A stretch of 64,000 nucleotides of DNA from Actinopolyspora biskrensis (GCF_013408175.1 NZ_JACBYW010000012.1:1-64000); one strand, 5' to 3'; positions 28,573 through 38,685 are shown, counted from the first letter of the stretch. Translations and numbers: made by a program. The notes: generated by a model not told the origin, from the sequence alone.

Positions 28573-29229
28573 GTGACACCCGGAGTTCAGCTGCTCGTCC
28601 CGATCAAGCCGTTGCACCTGGCCAAGACCCGCCTTCGCGGCGTGAGCGAACCCGAGGAGCGCCACTCCGAACTGGTAGCGGCACTGGCTTCGGACACGGT
28701 CGTCGCCGCGATCTCCGCCACACACGCGGTGGAAGTCGTCGTAGTCACCTCGGACGCCGAGCTGGCCGCCCGGTTCCGCGGACGCGGTGTGGAAGTTCTC
28801 GACGATTCTCCCGTCGCGGGACTCAACGCGGCCCTGCGGTACGGCGACCAGGTGCTGCGGCGGCGGAACCCCGAAGCTCGGGTGGGCGCTCTGCAGGCCG
28901 ACCTCCCCGCGCTGAGACCCGCTGATCTGGACACGGCGATTTCCGAGGCCGGCACCGACCGGGCCTTCTGCTCCGACGGGCAGGGCACCGGAACGACCCT
29001 GCTGCTCGCACGTCGGGGAAGCGCGTTGCGCCCGGAGTTCGGCCCCGAATCGGCGCGGGCGCACCGGAACGGCGGCGCCCGTGAACTGCGCGCCCCGCTG
29101 GAGTCCCTGCGTCGCGACGTGGACCTGCCGGCCGATCTGGAGGCGGCGGCGGCACTGGGCCTGGGGGCGCACACGAGCACGCACGTCCGTGAGGCCGAGA
29201 GCCCGGAATCCGTCCGCGGCCCCGTCTGA
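28573..29229 (+). CDS. fbiD: Phosphoenolpyruvate/2-phospholactate guanylyltransferase (FbiD/CofC)
   Basis: Makes the guanylylated three-carbon precursor of coenzyme F420; in mycobacteria FbiD uses phosphoenolpyruvate. 218 aa, nucleotidyltransferase fold. N-terminal LLVPIKPLHLAKTRLRG, then VVVVTSDAELAA, GLNAALRYGD, a GALQADLPALRPADL acidic motif, and C-terminal FGPESARAHRNGGARE. GTG start at 28573. Divergent from plsC/gpsA, as in M. tuberculosis Rv2983. Indicates that the organism uses F420. Confidence 0.92.
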   Translation: MTPGVQLLVPIKPLHLAKTRLRGVSEPEERHSELVAALASDTVVAAISATHAVEVVVVTSDAELAARFRGRGVEVLDDSPVAGLNAALRYGDQVLRRRNPEARVGALQADLPALRPADLDTAISEAGTDRAFCSDGQGTGTTLLLARRGSALRPEFGPESARAHRNGGARELRAPLESLRRDVDLPADLEAAAALGLGAHTSTHVREAESPESVRGPV

Positions 29230-29499
29230 TCGAGGTTGCCCGTTCGGGGCGGCGGGGTTCGTCGGCCGGTATCTCCAGCCCGCACCCGCCCGACGAGCCC
29301 GCCGACGGGAGCCGCCCCGGCAACGTTCCGCAAAACTCGAGCGCACCCGAATGACCGGGCGGGCACTCCCCACGATCGCGAATGCCCGGCCGAGAGCCTC
29401 CGTTACCCGTTCAGCAACCGATCGGAGGACGAGCGAAATCACATGGCAGGCATCCGATCGGGTGAGCGTTTCCCCTGCTCCATGGGTGAGAATGGGGGC

Positions 29500-31797
29500 G
29501 TGAGCACGGACGGCGACGATCGGCTTTTCGGGACGGTCCCACAGCAAGGCAACGAAGACGGCCCCCATCGGCCGCGGCAACAAGGGCCGTCCGACGGAAG
29601 CGCGGAGGAGACCAGCCACTCCTCCACGCCTTCGGAAGCCCCCACCGAATCGGCCGAGCAGCGCACTCGCCCGGACGGGGCACCGGAAGGAGCACGCGTT
29701 CCCGCCGCCCCACCCGCCGTGACCAGAGCCGCCGCGAGCACCGACCTGCCGGAGAACCGCTACCTCAACCGCGAGCTGTCCTGGCTGGATTTCAACGCGC
29801 GAGTTCTGGCCGTTGCCGAGGACCAGTCCCAGCCTCCCCTGGAACGAGCCAAGTTCCTGGCCATCTTCGCCTCGAACCTGGACGAGTTCTACATGGTGCG
29901 CGTGGCGGGCCTCAAAAGACGTGAGGAAACCGGGCTGTCCGTGCGCAGCACGGACGGACTCACGCCGCACGAACAGCTCGCGCGCATCGCGGCACGGAAC
30001 CAGGACCTGGTGGAGAAGCTCGACCGTGTGCTGTTGGACGAGCTCCTCCCCGAGTTCGAGTCCAACGGCATCCGGATTCTGCGCTGGGCCCAGCTCGACG
30101 ACGCGGACAAGGCCAAGCTCACCCGCTATTTCCAGGACCACGTCTTTCCGGTACTGACCCCGCTCGCGGTCGATCCCGCGCACCCGTTCCCCTACATCTC
30201 CGGGCTGTCGCTGAATCTCGCGGTGATGGTCACCGATCCGGACGCCGGGATCAAACGGTTCGCACGGGTCAAGGTGCCGGACAACGTGTCCAGACTGATC
30301 CGGGTGGAGGAGGAACGCGATCAGCAGCGCATCACGTTCGTGCCGCTCGAGGAGATCATAGCCGCCCACCTGGACAAGCTCTTCCCCGGCATGGAGGTCA
30401 CCGAGCACCACATCTTCCGCGTGACGCGCAATGCCGACCTCGAGGTCGAGGAGGACCGCGACGAGGACCTGCTCCAGGCGATGGAACGTGAGCTCTCCCG
30501 TCGTCGCTTCGGCCCTCCGGTGCGGCTCGAGATAGCCGACACGATGAGTCGCACCATGCTCGAACTGCTGCTGCGCGAACTCGACGTCGATCCCCACGAC
30601 GTGGTCGAGGTGCGCGGACTGCTCGACGTGTCCTGCCTGTTCCAGCTCGAAAAGCTGCAGCGCCCCGATCTGAAGGGGGGCCCGTTCGTCCCCGCCACGC
30701 ACCCGGCCTTCGCCGAGGGCAACACTTCCAAGAGCATCTTCGCCACCCTCCGCGAGGGGGACGTGCTGGTGCATCACCCGTACCACGCCTTCTCCACCTC
30801 GGTGCAGAAGTTCGTCGAGCAGGCGGCACTGGACCCGCAGGTGCTGGCGATCAAGCAGACCCTCTACCGCACCTCGGGGGACTCCCCGGTCGTCAACTCG
30901 CTGATAGACGCGGCCGAAGCGGGCAAGCAGGTGGTGGCCCTGGTCGAGCTCAAGGCTCGCTTCGACGAGCAGGCGAACATTCAGTGGGCACGTGCGCTGG
31001 AACGTTCCGGTGTCCACGTGGTTTACGGCCTGGTGGGCCTGAAGACGCACTGCAAAACCGCGTTGGTGGTGCGCCAGGAGGGTTCCACGTTACGCCGCTA
31101 CTGCCACCTCGGGACGGGCAACTACAACCCGAAAACCGCCCGCATGTACGAGGACCTCGGCCTGCTCACAGCCGACGACGACATAGGTGCCGACCTCACC
31201 GACCTGTTCAACGTGCTCACCGGATACGCCAGGCACGACACCTACCGCCGCGTCCTGGTTTCGCCCCAGGGGATCCGCACCGGGATCGTCGAGCGGATCG
31301 AGGCGGAGATCGCCCTGGCCCGGGCGGGCAGACAGGCCGGCATCCGGATGAAGGTGAACTCGCTGGTCGACGAACAGATCATCGACGCGCTCTACCGGGC
31401 TTCGCTCGCGGGCGTGCGGGTTCGGATCGTGGTCCGCGGGATCTGCGCCCTGCAGGCGGGAGTACGAGGTCTCAGCGAGAACATCGAGGTCAGGTCGATT
31501 CTCGGCCGTTTCCTGGAGCATTCGCGGGTGTTCCACTTCCGGGGCACGGACGAACATTGGATCGGCAGCGCCGATATGATGCACCGTAACCTCGATCGAC
31601 GCATCGAGGCACAGGTACAGGTGACCGACCCCAGGCTGACCGCCGAGTTGGACGCGTTGCTGGATTCCGCGCTGCACCCGCAAACCCGCTGTTGGGTGCT
31701 CAACGAGAAGGGCGACTGGGAGGCCTCTCCTCGTCAGGACCAGCACGTCAAGGACCACCAGGTGGAGATGCTTCGGCAGCACGGCGCGAAGGTGTGA
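29500..31797 (+). CDS. ppk: Polyphosphate kinase 1
   Basis: Reversibly polymerises ATP gamma-phosphates into polyphosphate. Core starts at [20 protein letters not shown] and runs to the end. Seen: [40 protein letters not shown], the autophosphorylated histidine region [15 protein letters not shown], and the second conserved histidine near [16 protein letters not shown] disordered acidic N-terminal extension of about 85 residues precedes the core. The start is uncertain: GTG 29500 is chosen (765 aa); ATG codons at 29482 and 29443 are in frame. MutT1 follows after 6 nt, so the two are one operon, as Rv2984-Rv2985. Confidence 0.95.
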   Translation: MSTDGDDRLFGTVPQQGNEDGPHRPRQQGPSDGSAEETSHSSTPSEAPTESAEQRTRPDGAPEGARVPAAPPAVTRAAASTDLPENRYLNRELSWLDFNARVLAVAEDQSQPPLERAKFLAIFASNLDEFYMVRVAGLKRREETGLSVRSTDGLTPHEQLARIAARNQDLVEKLDRVLLDELLPEFESNGIRILRWAQLDDADKAKLTRYFQDHVFPVLTPLAVDPAHPFPYISGLSLNLAVMVTDPDAGIKRFARVKVPDNVSRLIRVEEERDQQRITFVPLEEIIAAHLDKLFPGMEVTEHHIFRVTRNADLEVEEDRDEDLLQAMERELSRRRFGPPVRLEIADTMSRTMLELLLRELDVDPHDVVEVRGLLDVSCLFQLEKLQRPDLKGGPFVPATHPAFAEGNTSKSIFATLREGDVLVHHPYHAFSTSVQKFVEQAALDPQVLAIKQTLYRTSGDSPVVNSLIDAAEAGKQVVALVELKARFDEQANIQWARALERSGVHVVYGLVGLKTHCKTALVVRQEGSTLRRYCHLGTGNYNPKTARMYEDLGLLTADDDIGADLTDLFNVLTGYARHDTYRRVLVSPQGIRTGIVERIEAEIALARAGRQAGIRMKVNSLVDEQIIDALYRASLAGVRVRIVVRGICALQAGVRGLSENIEVRSILGRFLEHSRVFHFRGTDEHWIGSADMMHRNLDRRIEAQVQVTDPRLTAELDALLDSALHPQTRCWVLNEKGDWEASPRQDQHVKDHQVEMLRQHGAKV

Positions 31798-31803
31798 GGT
31801 GAG

Positions 31804-32871
31804 ATGCCCCGCGGCGAATCGGACTCCGATACCGGATTCGCGAGTTTTTCGACGGTGCCGACCACTGCCCCCGACGACACCGTGAACGACGCTCGGGACG
31901 CGACCCCGGCCGACCACCTGGTCGACGAACAGGCGCCCACGGTTCACGCGGCCGGAACGGTGCTGTGGCGTGCGGCGCGGGAGGGGGACCCGGAGGTCGC
32001 CGTGGTTCACCGCCCCCGTTACGGGGACTGGTCGCTACCGAAGGGCAAGCTCGACCCGGGCGAAACGCCGGCCCACGCAGCGGCGCGCGAGGTCTCCGAG
32101 GAGACCGGGTTGGACTCCGTGCTGTCCCGGCACCTGCGCCGGATCAGTTACACGGTCCCCACCTCCGACGGAGGCCGGGCTCGCAAGTTCGTCCACTACT
32201 TCGCCGCGCGAGCCCGCCCCGGCGAGTTCGTCGCCAACGAAGAAGTGGACCGGATGCACTGGGTCCCCGTCACCCAGGCTCACGAATGGCTCACCTACAC
32301 TGACGACAACAGCGTGCTGGACTCCTTTCGGAGCCTTCCCCCCTCGTTGAGCACCGTGCTGTTGGTACGGCACGCCAGGGCGGGCAAGCGTGCGGACTTC
32401 GAGGAGGACGACAGCCTGCGGCCGCTGAGCGGCCAGGGGTGGGTCCAACAGCACGCGTTGCACTCCCTGCTGTCGCTGTTCGGCCCCGAAAGGGTGCACT
32501 CCGCTCCACGAGTCCGGTGCGAACAGACCGTGGCTTCCGTCGCGGAGGAGCTCGGAGAACGTGTGGAGTCCGAGCCCGCGCTGTCCGAGGAAACCTACCG
32601 CGCCGATCCGGAAGCCGGGAGGCAACGCCTGCTGCGGATCGCTTCCGCGGGCGAGACCGCCGTCGTGTGCAGCCAGGGCGGTGTGATTCCCGATCTGATC
32701 GGCCGACTGGCGAAATCAGCGGGAGTCGATCTCGGTGAGGTCAACAGCCGCAAGGCCAGCGTCTGGGTGCTCTCCTTCCTCCCCGGAACGCATGAGGGCA
32801 ACGGGACCGGTCCCACACCACGGCTGGTCGCGGCGGACTACTTTCCCGAGCCGGCCCCGGAGGCCGCCTGA
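31804..32871 (+). CDS. mutT1: MutT1-type Nudix hydrolase with C-terminal histidine phosphatase domain
   Basis: Two-domain sanitising enzyme. The N-terminal Nudix domain has a complete Nudix box at 81-103 (G81, E87, R95, E96, E99, E100, G102). The C-terminal domain belongs to the histidine phosphatase superfamily, with LLVRHARAG near 185-193. In mycobacteria MutT1 degrades 8-oxo-dGTP/8-oxo-GTP and diadenosine polyphosphates. 355 aa including a disordered N-terminal 45 residues. ATG preceded by GAGGTGAG and only 6 nt after ppk. Convergent with the HU gene. Confidence 0.94.
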   Translation: MPRGESDSDTGFASFSTVPTTAPDDTVNDARDATPADHLVDEQAPTVHAAGTVLWRAAREGDPEVAVVHRPRYGDWSLPKGKLDPGETPAHAAAREVSEETGLDSVLSRHLRRISYTVPTSDGGRARKFVHYFAARARPGEFVANEEVDRMHWVPVTQAHEWLTYTDDNSVLDSFRSLPPSLSTVLLVRHARAGKRADFEEDDSLRPLSGQGWVQQHALHSLLSLFGPERVHSAPRVRCEQTVASVAEELGERVESEPALSEETYRADPEAGRQRLLRIASAGETAVVCSQGGVIPDLIGRLAKSAGVDLGEVNSRKASVWVLSFLPGTHEGNGTGPTPRLVAADYFPEPAPEAA

Positions 32872-32972
32872 ACACGACAACCGCCGGATTCGTTCCCTTC
32901 GGCCGACTACTCGGGCCGTCTCCGAACCGCCCGGCAGGCAGCTGGTCACGACCGTGCGGACGGCCTGACGCG

Positions 32973-34064
32973 TCACTTCTTGGTTCCACGCCCGGTGGTG
33001 GACTTGCGGCTCGAAGCGGTGGAACTCTTGCCGCTCGCCGCTTTGCTCGTGCCGCTCTTCTCGGTGCCGCGTGAGGTGCCACCGGTGCTCGTCTTCGACG
33101 AAGCCGACTTGCTCGTCCCCGACTTGGACGCCGCCCCACCGGACTTGGTGGCCGTGCCGCCCGACTTGGTGGCCGCCCCACCGGACTTGGACGCCGTGGT
33201 CCCCGTCGACCGCGAAGTACGCGACTTCGTACCGGCGGAAGCCGTGGCACGACTCGTCGTGGTGCTCGCGGCAGCCGTCTTGCCGGTGCCGCGTGAGGTG
33301 CCACCGGTGCTCGTCTTCGACGAAGCCGACTTGCTCGTCCCCGACTTGGACGCCGCCCCACCGGACTTGGTGGCCGTGCCGCCCGACTTGGTGGCCGCCC
33401 CACCGGACTTGGACGCCGTGGTGGTCGACTTGGACGCCGTCCCACCGGACTTGGTGGCCGCCCCACCGGACTTGGACGCCGTGGTGGTCGACTTGGACGC
33501 CGTCCCACCGGACTTGGTGGCCGCCCCACCGGACTTGGACGCCGTGGTGGTCGACTTGGTGGCCGTGCCGCCCGACTTGGTGGCCGCCCCACCGGACTTG
33601 GACGCCGTGGTCCCCGTCGACCGCGAAGTACGCGACTTCGTACCGGCTGCGGGGGCCGACGACTTCGCGGTGGCGCGAGCGCCACCCGTCGCCGTCGTGC
33701 GTGTGCTTCCGGAGCCGCTCTTCGCGGTGGTGGAAGTCCCTCGGCTCGCGGTGGTCCCCGCCCTGGCGGAACCGGCCCTGGGAAGTTTCCGCTGTCCTCC
33801 CACGACTTCCTTGAACTGGGTCCCCGCCCGGAAAGCAGGCACGTTCGTCTTCTTGACCCGCACCGCCTCGCCGGTGCGGGGGTTGCGCGCCGTGCGGGCG
33901 GCGCGGGCACGTTTCTCGAAAACGCCGAAGCCGGTAATGTTCACCTTCTCGCCCTTGTTGACGTTGCGGACGATAAGGTCGACGACGTTGTCCACTGCCT
34001 GACTCGCGGTCTTTTTGTCACCGAGGCGTTCGGCCAGTTCCTCGATTAGTTGCGCCTTGTTCAC
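32973..34064 (-). CDS. hup: HU-family nucleoid protein with a very long Ser/Thr/Gly/Lys repeat tail
   Basis: Histone-like DNA-binding protein. The HU domain occupies about 1-92 ([15 protein letters not shown] at the start, [20 protein letters not shown], and the DNA-binding arm). It is followed by about 270 disordered residues made of SKSGG, TKSGG and SKSTTT units. Mycobacterial HupB (214 aa) has a PAKKA-type tail; here proline is nearly absent and Ser/Thr/Gly dominate, with a Lys about every five residues. At 363 aa it is unusually long. GTG at 34064 with GGAGG 7 nt upstream. The gene contains exact internal duplications. Lys and Ser/Thr residues could be modification sites, but that is inference. 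Confidence 0.93.
   Translation of the reverse strand: MNKAQLIEELAERLGDKKTASQAVDNVVDLIVRNVNKGEKVNITGFGVFEKRARAARTARNPRTGEAVRVKKTNVPAFRAGTQFKEVVGGQRKLPRAGSARAGTTASRGTSTTAKSGSGSTRTTATGGARATAKSSAPAAGTKSRTSRSTGTTASKSGGAATKSGGTATKSTTTASKSGGAATKSGGTASKSTTTASKSGGAATKSGGTASKSTTTASKSGGAATKSGGTATKSGGAASKSGTSKSASSKTSTGGTSRGTGKTAAASTTTSRATASAGTKSRTSRSTGTTASKSGGAATKSGGTATKSGGAASKSGTSKSASSKTSTGGTSRGTEKSGTSKAASGKSSTASSRKSTTGRGTKK
33062..33200 (+). repeat. 139-bp direct repeat, copy 1, in the HU tail
   Basis: Matches 33284-33422 base for base (offset 222 bp) as far as I can read. It encodes the [14 protein letters not shown] and KSGG-unit part of the tail on the minus strand. Confidence 0.85.
33284..33422 (+). 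repeat. 139-bp direct repeat, copy 2, in the HU tail
   Basis: Second copy of the 139-bp block at 33062-33200. A further 40-odd-bp match links 33194-33237 with 33604-33647 (GTCGACCGCGAAGTACGCG region). Confidence 0.85.
33415..33603 (+). repeat. Three tandem 63-bp units in the HU tail
   Basis: Unit starts GCCGTGGTGGTCGACTTGG; copies at 33415-33477 and 33478-33540 are identical, and the third (33541-33603) is a variant. Each encodes 21 residues of the form [21 protein letters not shown] minus its last residues in register. The array keeps the frame. Confidence 0.85.
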
Positions 34065-34224
34065 GTCAGTCCCTCCCAGGACAACTACGGCCCGTCGGGC
34101 CGACTCAAGGGCCACGGTAAATCTCCGCACCAGCCGATGCCATTCGCCACGCCCGTTTTCCCCACGGCGCCGCGCCGTTGCCTCCGGGAGGAGCGGACTA
34201 CGAGGTGTCCGCGCTCCTACTTCC

Positions 34225-34269
34225 CGTGGGCGCGTTTTCCCGGAAAGCACCGACGAAAACGCGCCCACG
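34225..34269 (-). terminator. Terminator after leuD
   Basis: Perfect 14-bp inverted repeat CGTGGGCGCGTTTT/AAAACGCGCCCACG (arms 34225-34238 and 34256-34269, 17-nt loop), 10 nt downstream of the leuD stop codon. Confidence 0.75.
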
Positions 34270-34278
34270 AAGAAGGGG

Positions 34279-34881
34279 TCATGCCGTCGGAGCGGACAGA
34301 GTGCGTGGCAAAAAGCCCGGCCTGGAACGCTCGAAGGTCTCGATGGCCTCCTCCGAACGCATCGTCAGACCGATGTCGTCCAGCCCCTCCAGCAGACGCC
34401 AACGCGTGTAGTCGTCCACCTCGAAACCGATGGTCAGGTCCTTGGCCTGCACCGTCCGGGCGCTCAAATCCACCGTGACCTCGGTTCCGGGCTCGGATTC
34501 GAGCAGCTTCCACAGCAACTCCACATCGGACTGTTCGCACTGCGCCGCCAACAATCCCTGCTTACCCGCGTTGCCGCGGAATATATCGGCGAACCGCGAA
34601 GAAATGATCACGCGGAACCCGTAGTCCTTCAACGCCCAGACGGCGTGTTCCCGTGACGAACCGGTACCGAAGTCGGGGCCGGCCACCAGCACGCTTCCCC
34701 GATCGAACGGCTCGGTGTTCAGAATGAAATTCTCATCGGAACGCCAGGCGGCGAACAACGCGTCCTCGAATCCGGTACGCGCGACCCGCTTGAGGTAAAC
34801 GGCCGGAATGATCTGATCCGTATCCACGTTGGACCGCCGCAACGGCACGCCGATGCCGGTGTGTGTGGTGAACGGTTCCAT
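34279..34881 (-). CDS. leuD: 3-isopropylmalate dehydratase small subunit
   Basis: Swivel-domain subunit of isopropylmalate isomerase in leucine synthesis. 200 aa. Seen: [20 protein letters not shown] near the N-terminus, [17 protein letters not shown], and [14 protein letters not shown] with GGAG 7 nt upstream. It works with LeuC, encoded on the same strand but 301 nt upstream, a much longer gap than the usual few bases. Confidence 0.96.
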   Translation of the reverse strand: MEPFTTHTGIGVPLRRSNVDTDQIIPAVYLKRVARTGFEDALFAAWRSDENFILNTEPFDRGSVLVAGPDFGTGSSREHAVWALKDYGFRVIISSRFADIFRGNAGKQGLLAAQCEQSDVELLWKLLESEPGTEVTVDLSARTVQAKDLTIGFEVDDYTRWRLLEGLDDIGLTMRSEEAIETFERSRPGFLPRTLSAPTA

Positions 34882-35182
34882 GTTTGGCTCCCTGTGTCGC
34901 GAGACCGCGAGCTACGCGGCCGGAGGACTTCTCGGGTACGTTCTCGAGTTCGACGGACGGGGTCACGTGCCCGGACCGCCGGTCCCCGCACCGGAAGACC
35001 GGGGCCTCACCCGGTCACTCACCGATGCTCTCCTGTCGTGTTGGTGATCGGTGTGGCGCTTCGGCGCCCCGGCAGCGCCGAAACGGCCCCACGTCGTGTG
35101 GCACCCGCCCGACGTCGAGGCACCAGCTCGCGAGAGGTTCCGCCGAGCAACCACCTCGTCAAGAGCGGGCGGAAGACCTCGA
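34882..35182. other. Long intergenic gap between leuC and leuD
   Basis: 301 bp with no supported gene. It holds a small hairpin (TTCGGCGC/GCGCCGAA, 35060-35082) and, on the minus strand, a 19-codon frame with an AGGAG site (starting near 35019) that I could not support further. leuD may have its own promoter here. Confidence 0.4.
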
Positions 35183-36583
35183 TCAGAGGTCCTCCGGCGA
35201 GGACAGCGTGCCCCGCACCGCTGTCGCGGCCGCGACCACGGGCGAGACCAGATGAGTGCGTCCCCCCTTGCCCTGGCGCCCCTCGAAGTTGCGGTTGGAC
35301 GTCGAGGCCGCGCGCTCCCCGGGGCTCAGCTGATCGGGATTCATGCCCAGGCACATGGAGCACCCGGCGGAACGCCACTCGGCTCCCGCTGCGGTGAACA
35401 CCTCGTTCAGCCCCTCTTCCTCCGCCTGTTGGCGCACCCGCATCGATCCGGGGACCACGAGCATCCGCACGTCCGAGGACACCTCGCGGTCCCGCAGGAG
35501 CTCGGCGGCGCTGCGCAGGTCCTCGATCCTGCCGTTGGTGCAGGAGCCGAGGAAGACCGTGTCCACTGCCACGTCGCGCAGCGGGGTTCCGGCGGTGAGG
35601 TCCATGTACTCCAGGGCCTTCTCCGTCGCCGCCCTCGCCTCCTCGTCGGCGATCTCCTCGGGATCGGGCACCCGCTCCCCGAGCGGGACGCCCTGCCCCG
35701 GGTTGGTCCCCCAGGTCACGAACGGGGTGAGCGTGTCCGCGTCGATCGTCACCTCCGCGTCGTAGACGGCGTCCGAGTCGGTGCGCAACGACTTCCAGTA
35801 CTCGACGGCCGCGTCCCAGTCTGCGTCCCGCGGCGCGTGGGACCTGCCCTTGAGGTATTCGAAGGTGGTCTCGTCCGGCGCTATCATCCCCGCGCGCGCA
35901 CCGGCCTCGATCGACATGTTGCACATGGTCATCCGGGCTTCCATGCTCATGGACTCCACCGCGGAACCGCGGTACTCGAGCACGTAGCCCTGTCCGCCAC
36001 CGGTGCCGATCCGGGAGATGACGGCGAGGATGACGTCCTTGCTCGTCACGCCGGGGCGCAGAGTTCCCTCCACATTGATGGCCATGGTGCGGAAGGGGCG
36101 CAGCGGCAACGTCTGGGTGGCGAGCACGTGCTCGACCTCCGAAGTGCCGATGCCGAAGGCCAGCGCCCCGAACGCCCCGTGCGTGGAAGTGTGGCTGTCC
36201 CCGCAGACAACGGTGGTCCCCGGTTGGGTCAGTCCGAGCTGTGGTCCCACGACGTGCACGATGCCCTGCTCGGTGTCGCCCATCGAGTGCAGGCGTACCC
36301 CGAATTCGGCGCAGTTCTTGCGCAGGGTGTCCACCTGGGTCCGTGAGACCGGATCCGCGATGGGGAGTTCGGCCCCCTCCGTGGGAACGTTGTGGTCCTC
36401 GGTGGCCAGGGTCAGATCGGGACGACGCACTTCCCGACCCGCGAGTCGCAGTCCCTCGAACGCCTGGGGACTGGTCACCTCGTGCACGAGGTGAAGGTCG
36501 ATGTAGAGCAGATCGGGCTCGTGTCCGGTCCCACGACGCACCAGGTGCTCGTTCCATACCTTCTCGGCGAGCGTGCTACCCAT
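35183..36583 (-). CDS. leuC: 3-isopropylmalate dehydratase large subunit
   Basis: Catalytic [4Fe-4S] aconitase-family subunit that isomerises 2- to 3-isopropylmalate. 466 aa. Cluster ligands are the Cys in [13 protein letters not shown] and the pair in CSMCLGMN. Other hallmarks are [12 protein letters not shown] at the start, ATEDHNVPT and [24 protein letters not shown] at 36583 with GGAGG just upstream. Divergent from ndgR, the regulator that controls leuCD in Streptomyces and corynebacteria. Confidence 0.97.
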   Translation of the reverse strand: MGSTLAEKVWNEHLVRRGTGHEPDLLYIDLHLVHEVTSPQAFEGLRLAGREVRRPDLTLATEDHNVPTEGAELPIADPVSRTQVDTLRKNCAEFGVRLHSMGDTEQGIVHVVGPQLGLTQPGTTVVCGDSHTSTHGAFGALAFGIGTSEVEHVLATQTLPLRPFRTMAINVEGTLRPGVTSKDVILAVISRIGTGGGQGYVLEYRGSAVESMSMEARMTMCNMSIEAGARAGMIAPDETTFEYLKGRSHAPRDADWDAAVEYWKSLRTDSDAVYDAEVTIDADTLTPFVTWGTNPGQGVPLGERVPDPEEIADEEARAATEKALEYMDLTAGTPLRDVAVDTVFLGSCTNGRIEDLRSAAELLRDREVSSDVRMLVVPGSMRVRQQAEEEGLNEVFTAAGAEWRSAGCSMCLGMNPDQLSPGERAASTSNRNFEGRQGKGGRTHLVSPVVAAATAVRGTLSSPEDL

Positions 36584-36633
36584 CGCTCCTCCCCTCGTGG
36601 ACGTGGGACCCGAGTGGCACGGCTCCCACTTTG

Positions 36634-36669
36634 TGGACATCCCATATGACGGGACGTTAATATCGCCCC
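36634..36669 (+). promoter_or_regulatory. Leaderless ndgR promoter with inverted repeat
   Basis: TGGACA (36634-36639), 18-bp spacer, TAATAT (36658-36663), then 6 nt to the GTG of ndgR, so transcription should start at or next to the start codon. An imperfect inverted repeat ACATCCC-n7-GGGACGT (36637-36657) lies between the two elements, a good place for autoregulation and control of divergent leuC. Confidence 0.6.
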
Positions 36670-37371
36670 GTGGGAGAGCATAGCGGTATAGGTGTTCTGG
36701 ACAAAGCAGTGGCCGTCCTTCAGGCGGCCGCCGAGGAACCGTGCGGCCTCGCCGAACTCTGCGAGCGTACGGGTTTGCCCAGGGCAACGGCACACAGACT
36801 GGCAGTGGGACTGGAAACGCACCGGATGCTGCGGCGCGGTTCGGACGGCCGCTGGCGCTCCGGGCCCGCCCTCGGAGAACTCGCGGGAGGCGCCGTCGAT
36901 CCGCTCCTGGAAGCGGCCGCTGCCGTGCTGCCCAAACTCCGCGACATCACCGGGGAGAGCGTGCAGCTCTACCGGCGCGACGGCATGCAGCGCACCTGCG
37001 TGGCCACGGCCGAACCGCCCAGCGGGCTGCGCGACACCGTCCCCGTCAACACGGCGCTTCCCATGACAGCGGGATCCGGCGCGAAGGTTCTCGCCTCATG
37101 GGCCGACTCGTCCACGCAGCGAGCCGTGCTGGCCGAGGCCGTCTTCGGCGAACGAACCCTGATGGAGGTACGGCGCCGTGGCTGGGCGCAGAGTGTCGCC
37201 GAACGCGAGTCCGGGGTGGCGAGCGTGTCCGCTCCGGTGCGGGACTCCGCGGGCACCGTAGTGGCGGCCATCTCGGTCTCCGGCCCCATCGACCGCATGG
37301 GGCGCCGCCCGGGAAGCAGATGGGCCGCGGACCTGCTCGCCGCGGCCGACGGCCTGCAAAACAGGCTGTGA
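36670..37371 (+). CDS. ndgR: IclR-family regulator of amino acid metabolism (NdgR type)
   Basis: 233-residue regulator. The N-terminal winged helix-turn-helix (about 8-60) contains [22 protein letters not shown]; the C-terminal IclR effector domain (about 75-230) contains [22 protein letters not shown] and [25 protein letters not shown]. Position divergent to leuC identifies it as the NdgR/LtbR orthologue, which controls leucine synthesis and other amino acid genes in actinobacteria. GTG start with no ribosome site but a -10 element 6 nt upstream, so the mRNA is probably leaderless. Equivalent to M. tuberculosis Rv2989. Confidence 0.9.
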   Translation: MGEHSGIGVLDKAVAVLQAAAEEPCGLAELCERTGLPRATAHRLAVGLETHRMLRRGSDGRWRSGPALGELAGGAVDPLLEAAAAVLPKLRDITGESVQLYRRDGMQRTCVATAEPPSGLRDTVPVNTALPMTAGSGAKVLASWADSSTQRAVLAEAVFGERTLMEVRRRGWAQSVAERESGVASVSAPVRDSAGTVVAAISVSGPIDRMGRRPGSRWAADLLAAADGLQNRL

Positions 37372-37571
37372 GCGGACTCGCGCCCGCCGCGGCCCTCGAG
37401 CCCCTCCCGCGCCGGTAGGATCCCGGCGCGGGGGAGTCTCCCGAACCATGCCCATGACCGGACTTCGCCAAGCTCCCGTGCACCCGTTCGGCTGCGGCAC
37501 CCCGGCCGACGCCCTTCGGCACCGGCAGCGCCGAAACGACCACCCACGCGAACCGGGTCGACAAAGTACCG

Positions 37572-38351
37572 ATGAGTGAGCCACACGGAACGCACTTCGT
37601 CCGATCGGCCGAGAAGACGCTGGCCGTGCTGCGCGCCTTCACTCCCGAGCAGCAGGAACTGACCCTCAGCGAGGTCGTCCAACGCACCGGTCTCGACCGC
37701 TCCGGAGCCCGCCGCTTCCTGCTCACCCTCGTGGACCTCGGCTACGTCTCCCACGACGGGCGGCTGTTCACGCTGACACCCCGGGTCCTCGAATTCGGCT
37801 ACTCCTACCTGTCCGGCAGGTCCCTGCCCGAACTCGCACGTCCCCACCTGCGCAAACTCACCGAGCAGCTGGGGGAGATGACCGCCGTGGCGGTACTCGA
37901 CGGCGACGACATCCGCTACGTCCTGCGGGTTCCGAGTCCGAAGCTGCTCTCGGTCGCGATTCCGGTGGGGGCCCGCTTCCCCGCCCACGCCACTTCGATG
38001 GGCAAAGTACTGCTGGCCGGGTTTCCACCCGAGCAGCTGGAGGCACGTCTCGGCTCCATGACACTGCGCAGGCTCACCGAGAGCACGACCGCCTCCAGGG
38101 AGGCCCTGCGCGCCGAGCTGACCGAGATCCGCAACCGGGGGTTCGTCGTATGCGACGACGAGCTCGAAGCAGGGCTGCGGGGGGTGGCCGCCCCGCTGCG
38201 GGACGCAGCGGGCGAGGTCCACGCGGCCGTCAACGTTTCGCTGGACGCACGCGGAACCACCCCCGGGACGGCGCGGGAGAGGATCGTACCTCCGCTGCTC
38301 ACGACGGCCGCGCGCATAGAGTCCGACCTGCGGCTGAAAAGCGGGGGCTGA
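37572..38351 (+). CDS. IclR-family transcriptional regulator, PcaR/PobR-like
   Basis: 259 aa. Helix-turn-helix part includes LSEVVQRTGLDRSGARRFLLTLVDLGYV. The effector domain has VLRVPSPKLLSVAIPVGARFPAHATSMGKVLLAGF and GVAAPLRDAAGEVHAAVNVS. This sub-type usually controls beta-ketoadipate or other aromatic pathways. No such genes are nearby except possibly the FAH-family and flavin monooxygenase genes 5-7 kb away, so the target is unknown. It follows ndgR by 200 nt on the same strand. ATG start with a weak ribosome site. Confidence 0.87.
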   Translation: MSEPHGTHFVRSAEKTLAVLRAFTPEQQELTLSEVVQRTGLDRSGARRFLLTLVDLGYVSHDGRLFTLTPRVLEFGYSYLSGRSLPELARPHLRKLTEQLGEMTAVAVLDGDDIRYVLRVPSPKLLSVAIPVGARFPAHATSMGKVLLAGFPPEQLEARLGSMTLRRLTESTTASREALRAELTEIRNRGFVVCDDELEAGLRGVAAPLRDAAGEVHAAVNVSLDARGTTPGTARERIVPPLLTTAARIESDLRLKSGG

Positions 38352-38685
38352 CGCTCGGGCCCCGCTCCGCGCGGGAACCCCGCACCCCGGTACACACCTC
38401 CTCGTCCCGGACAGGGGCAGGACAGGACAGCTCCGACGAAAGGCTTCGTCCGACCCGGGTGCTCAGCCCACGCGGAGCGCGTGGATCGGAGCGCGTGAGT
38501 CGGATGCGTCGCGAGGCGGCAGGGCACGCGGCGTGCCGCTGCTCTACACGCCCCAACGCTGCCGAGGCACCGACTCACGTGACTGACCGGCCCCTGGGCA
38601 GAGCTCCGTTGCGAGTCCCAGGAACGGTTCCCGCCCCGCGGACCGGGTCCCTCCTGCCCGCGGGGCGGGTCAGCGGTACCAGCCG
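38352..38685. other. Intergenic region between the IclR regulator and the betaine methyltransferase gene
   Basis: 334 bp between convergent genes. Apart from the terminator at 38630-38669 I see no gene, repeat or RNA feature in it. Confidence 0.5.
38630..38669 (-). terminator. Terminator after the betaine methyltransferase gene
   Basis: Perfect 12-bp inverted repeat CCCGCCCCGCGG/CCGCGGGGCGGG (arms 38630-38641 and 38658-38669, 16-nt loop), 17 nt beyond the stop codon. Confidence 0.7.

Noticed and set aside
24975-28925. Plus-strand frame of about 1316 codons across the gamma-lyase, gpsA and plsC region
   Set aside because: Spans several genes on the other strand and has low-complexity composition.
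33062-33660. Regular direct repeats resembling a CRISPR-like array
   Set aside because: Repeats are contiguous, in frame with the HU coding sequence and lack unique spacers; no cas genes.
34963-35154. Short frame with AGGAG site in the leuC-leuD gap as a real small protein
   Set aside because: Composition is Ser/Gly/Arg/Pro-rich and typical of non-coding GC-rich DNA, with no recognisable segment.
36584-36669. Leader-peptide attenuator for leuCD like those of ilvB and cimA
   Set aside because: The 86-bp gap has no Leu-rich short frame and no T-tailed hairpin.
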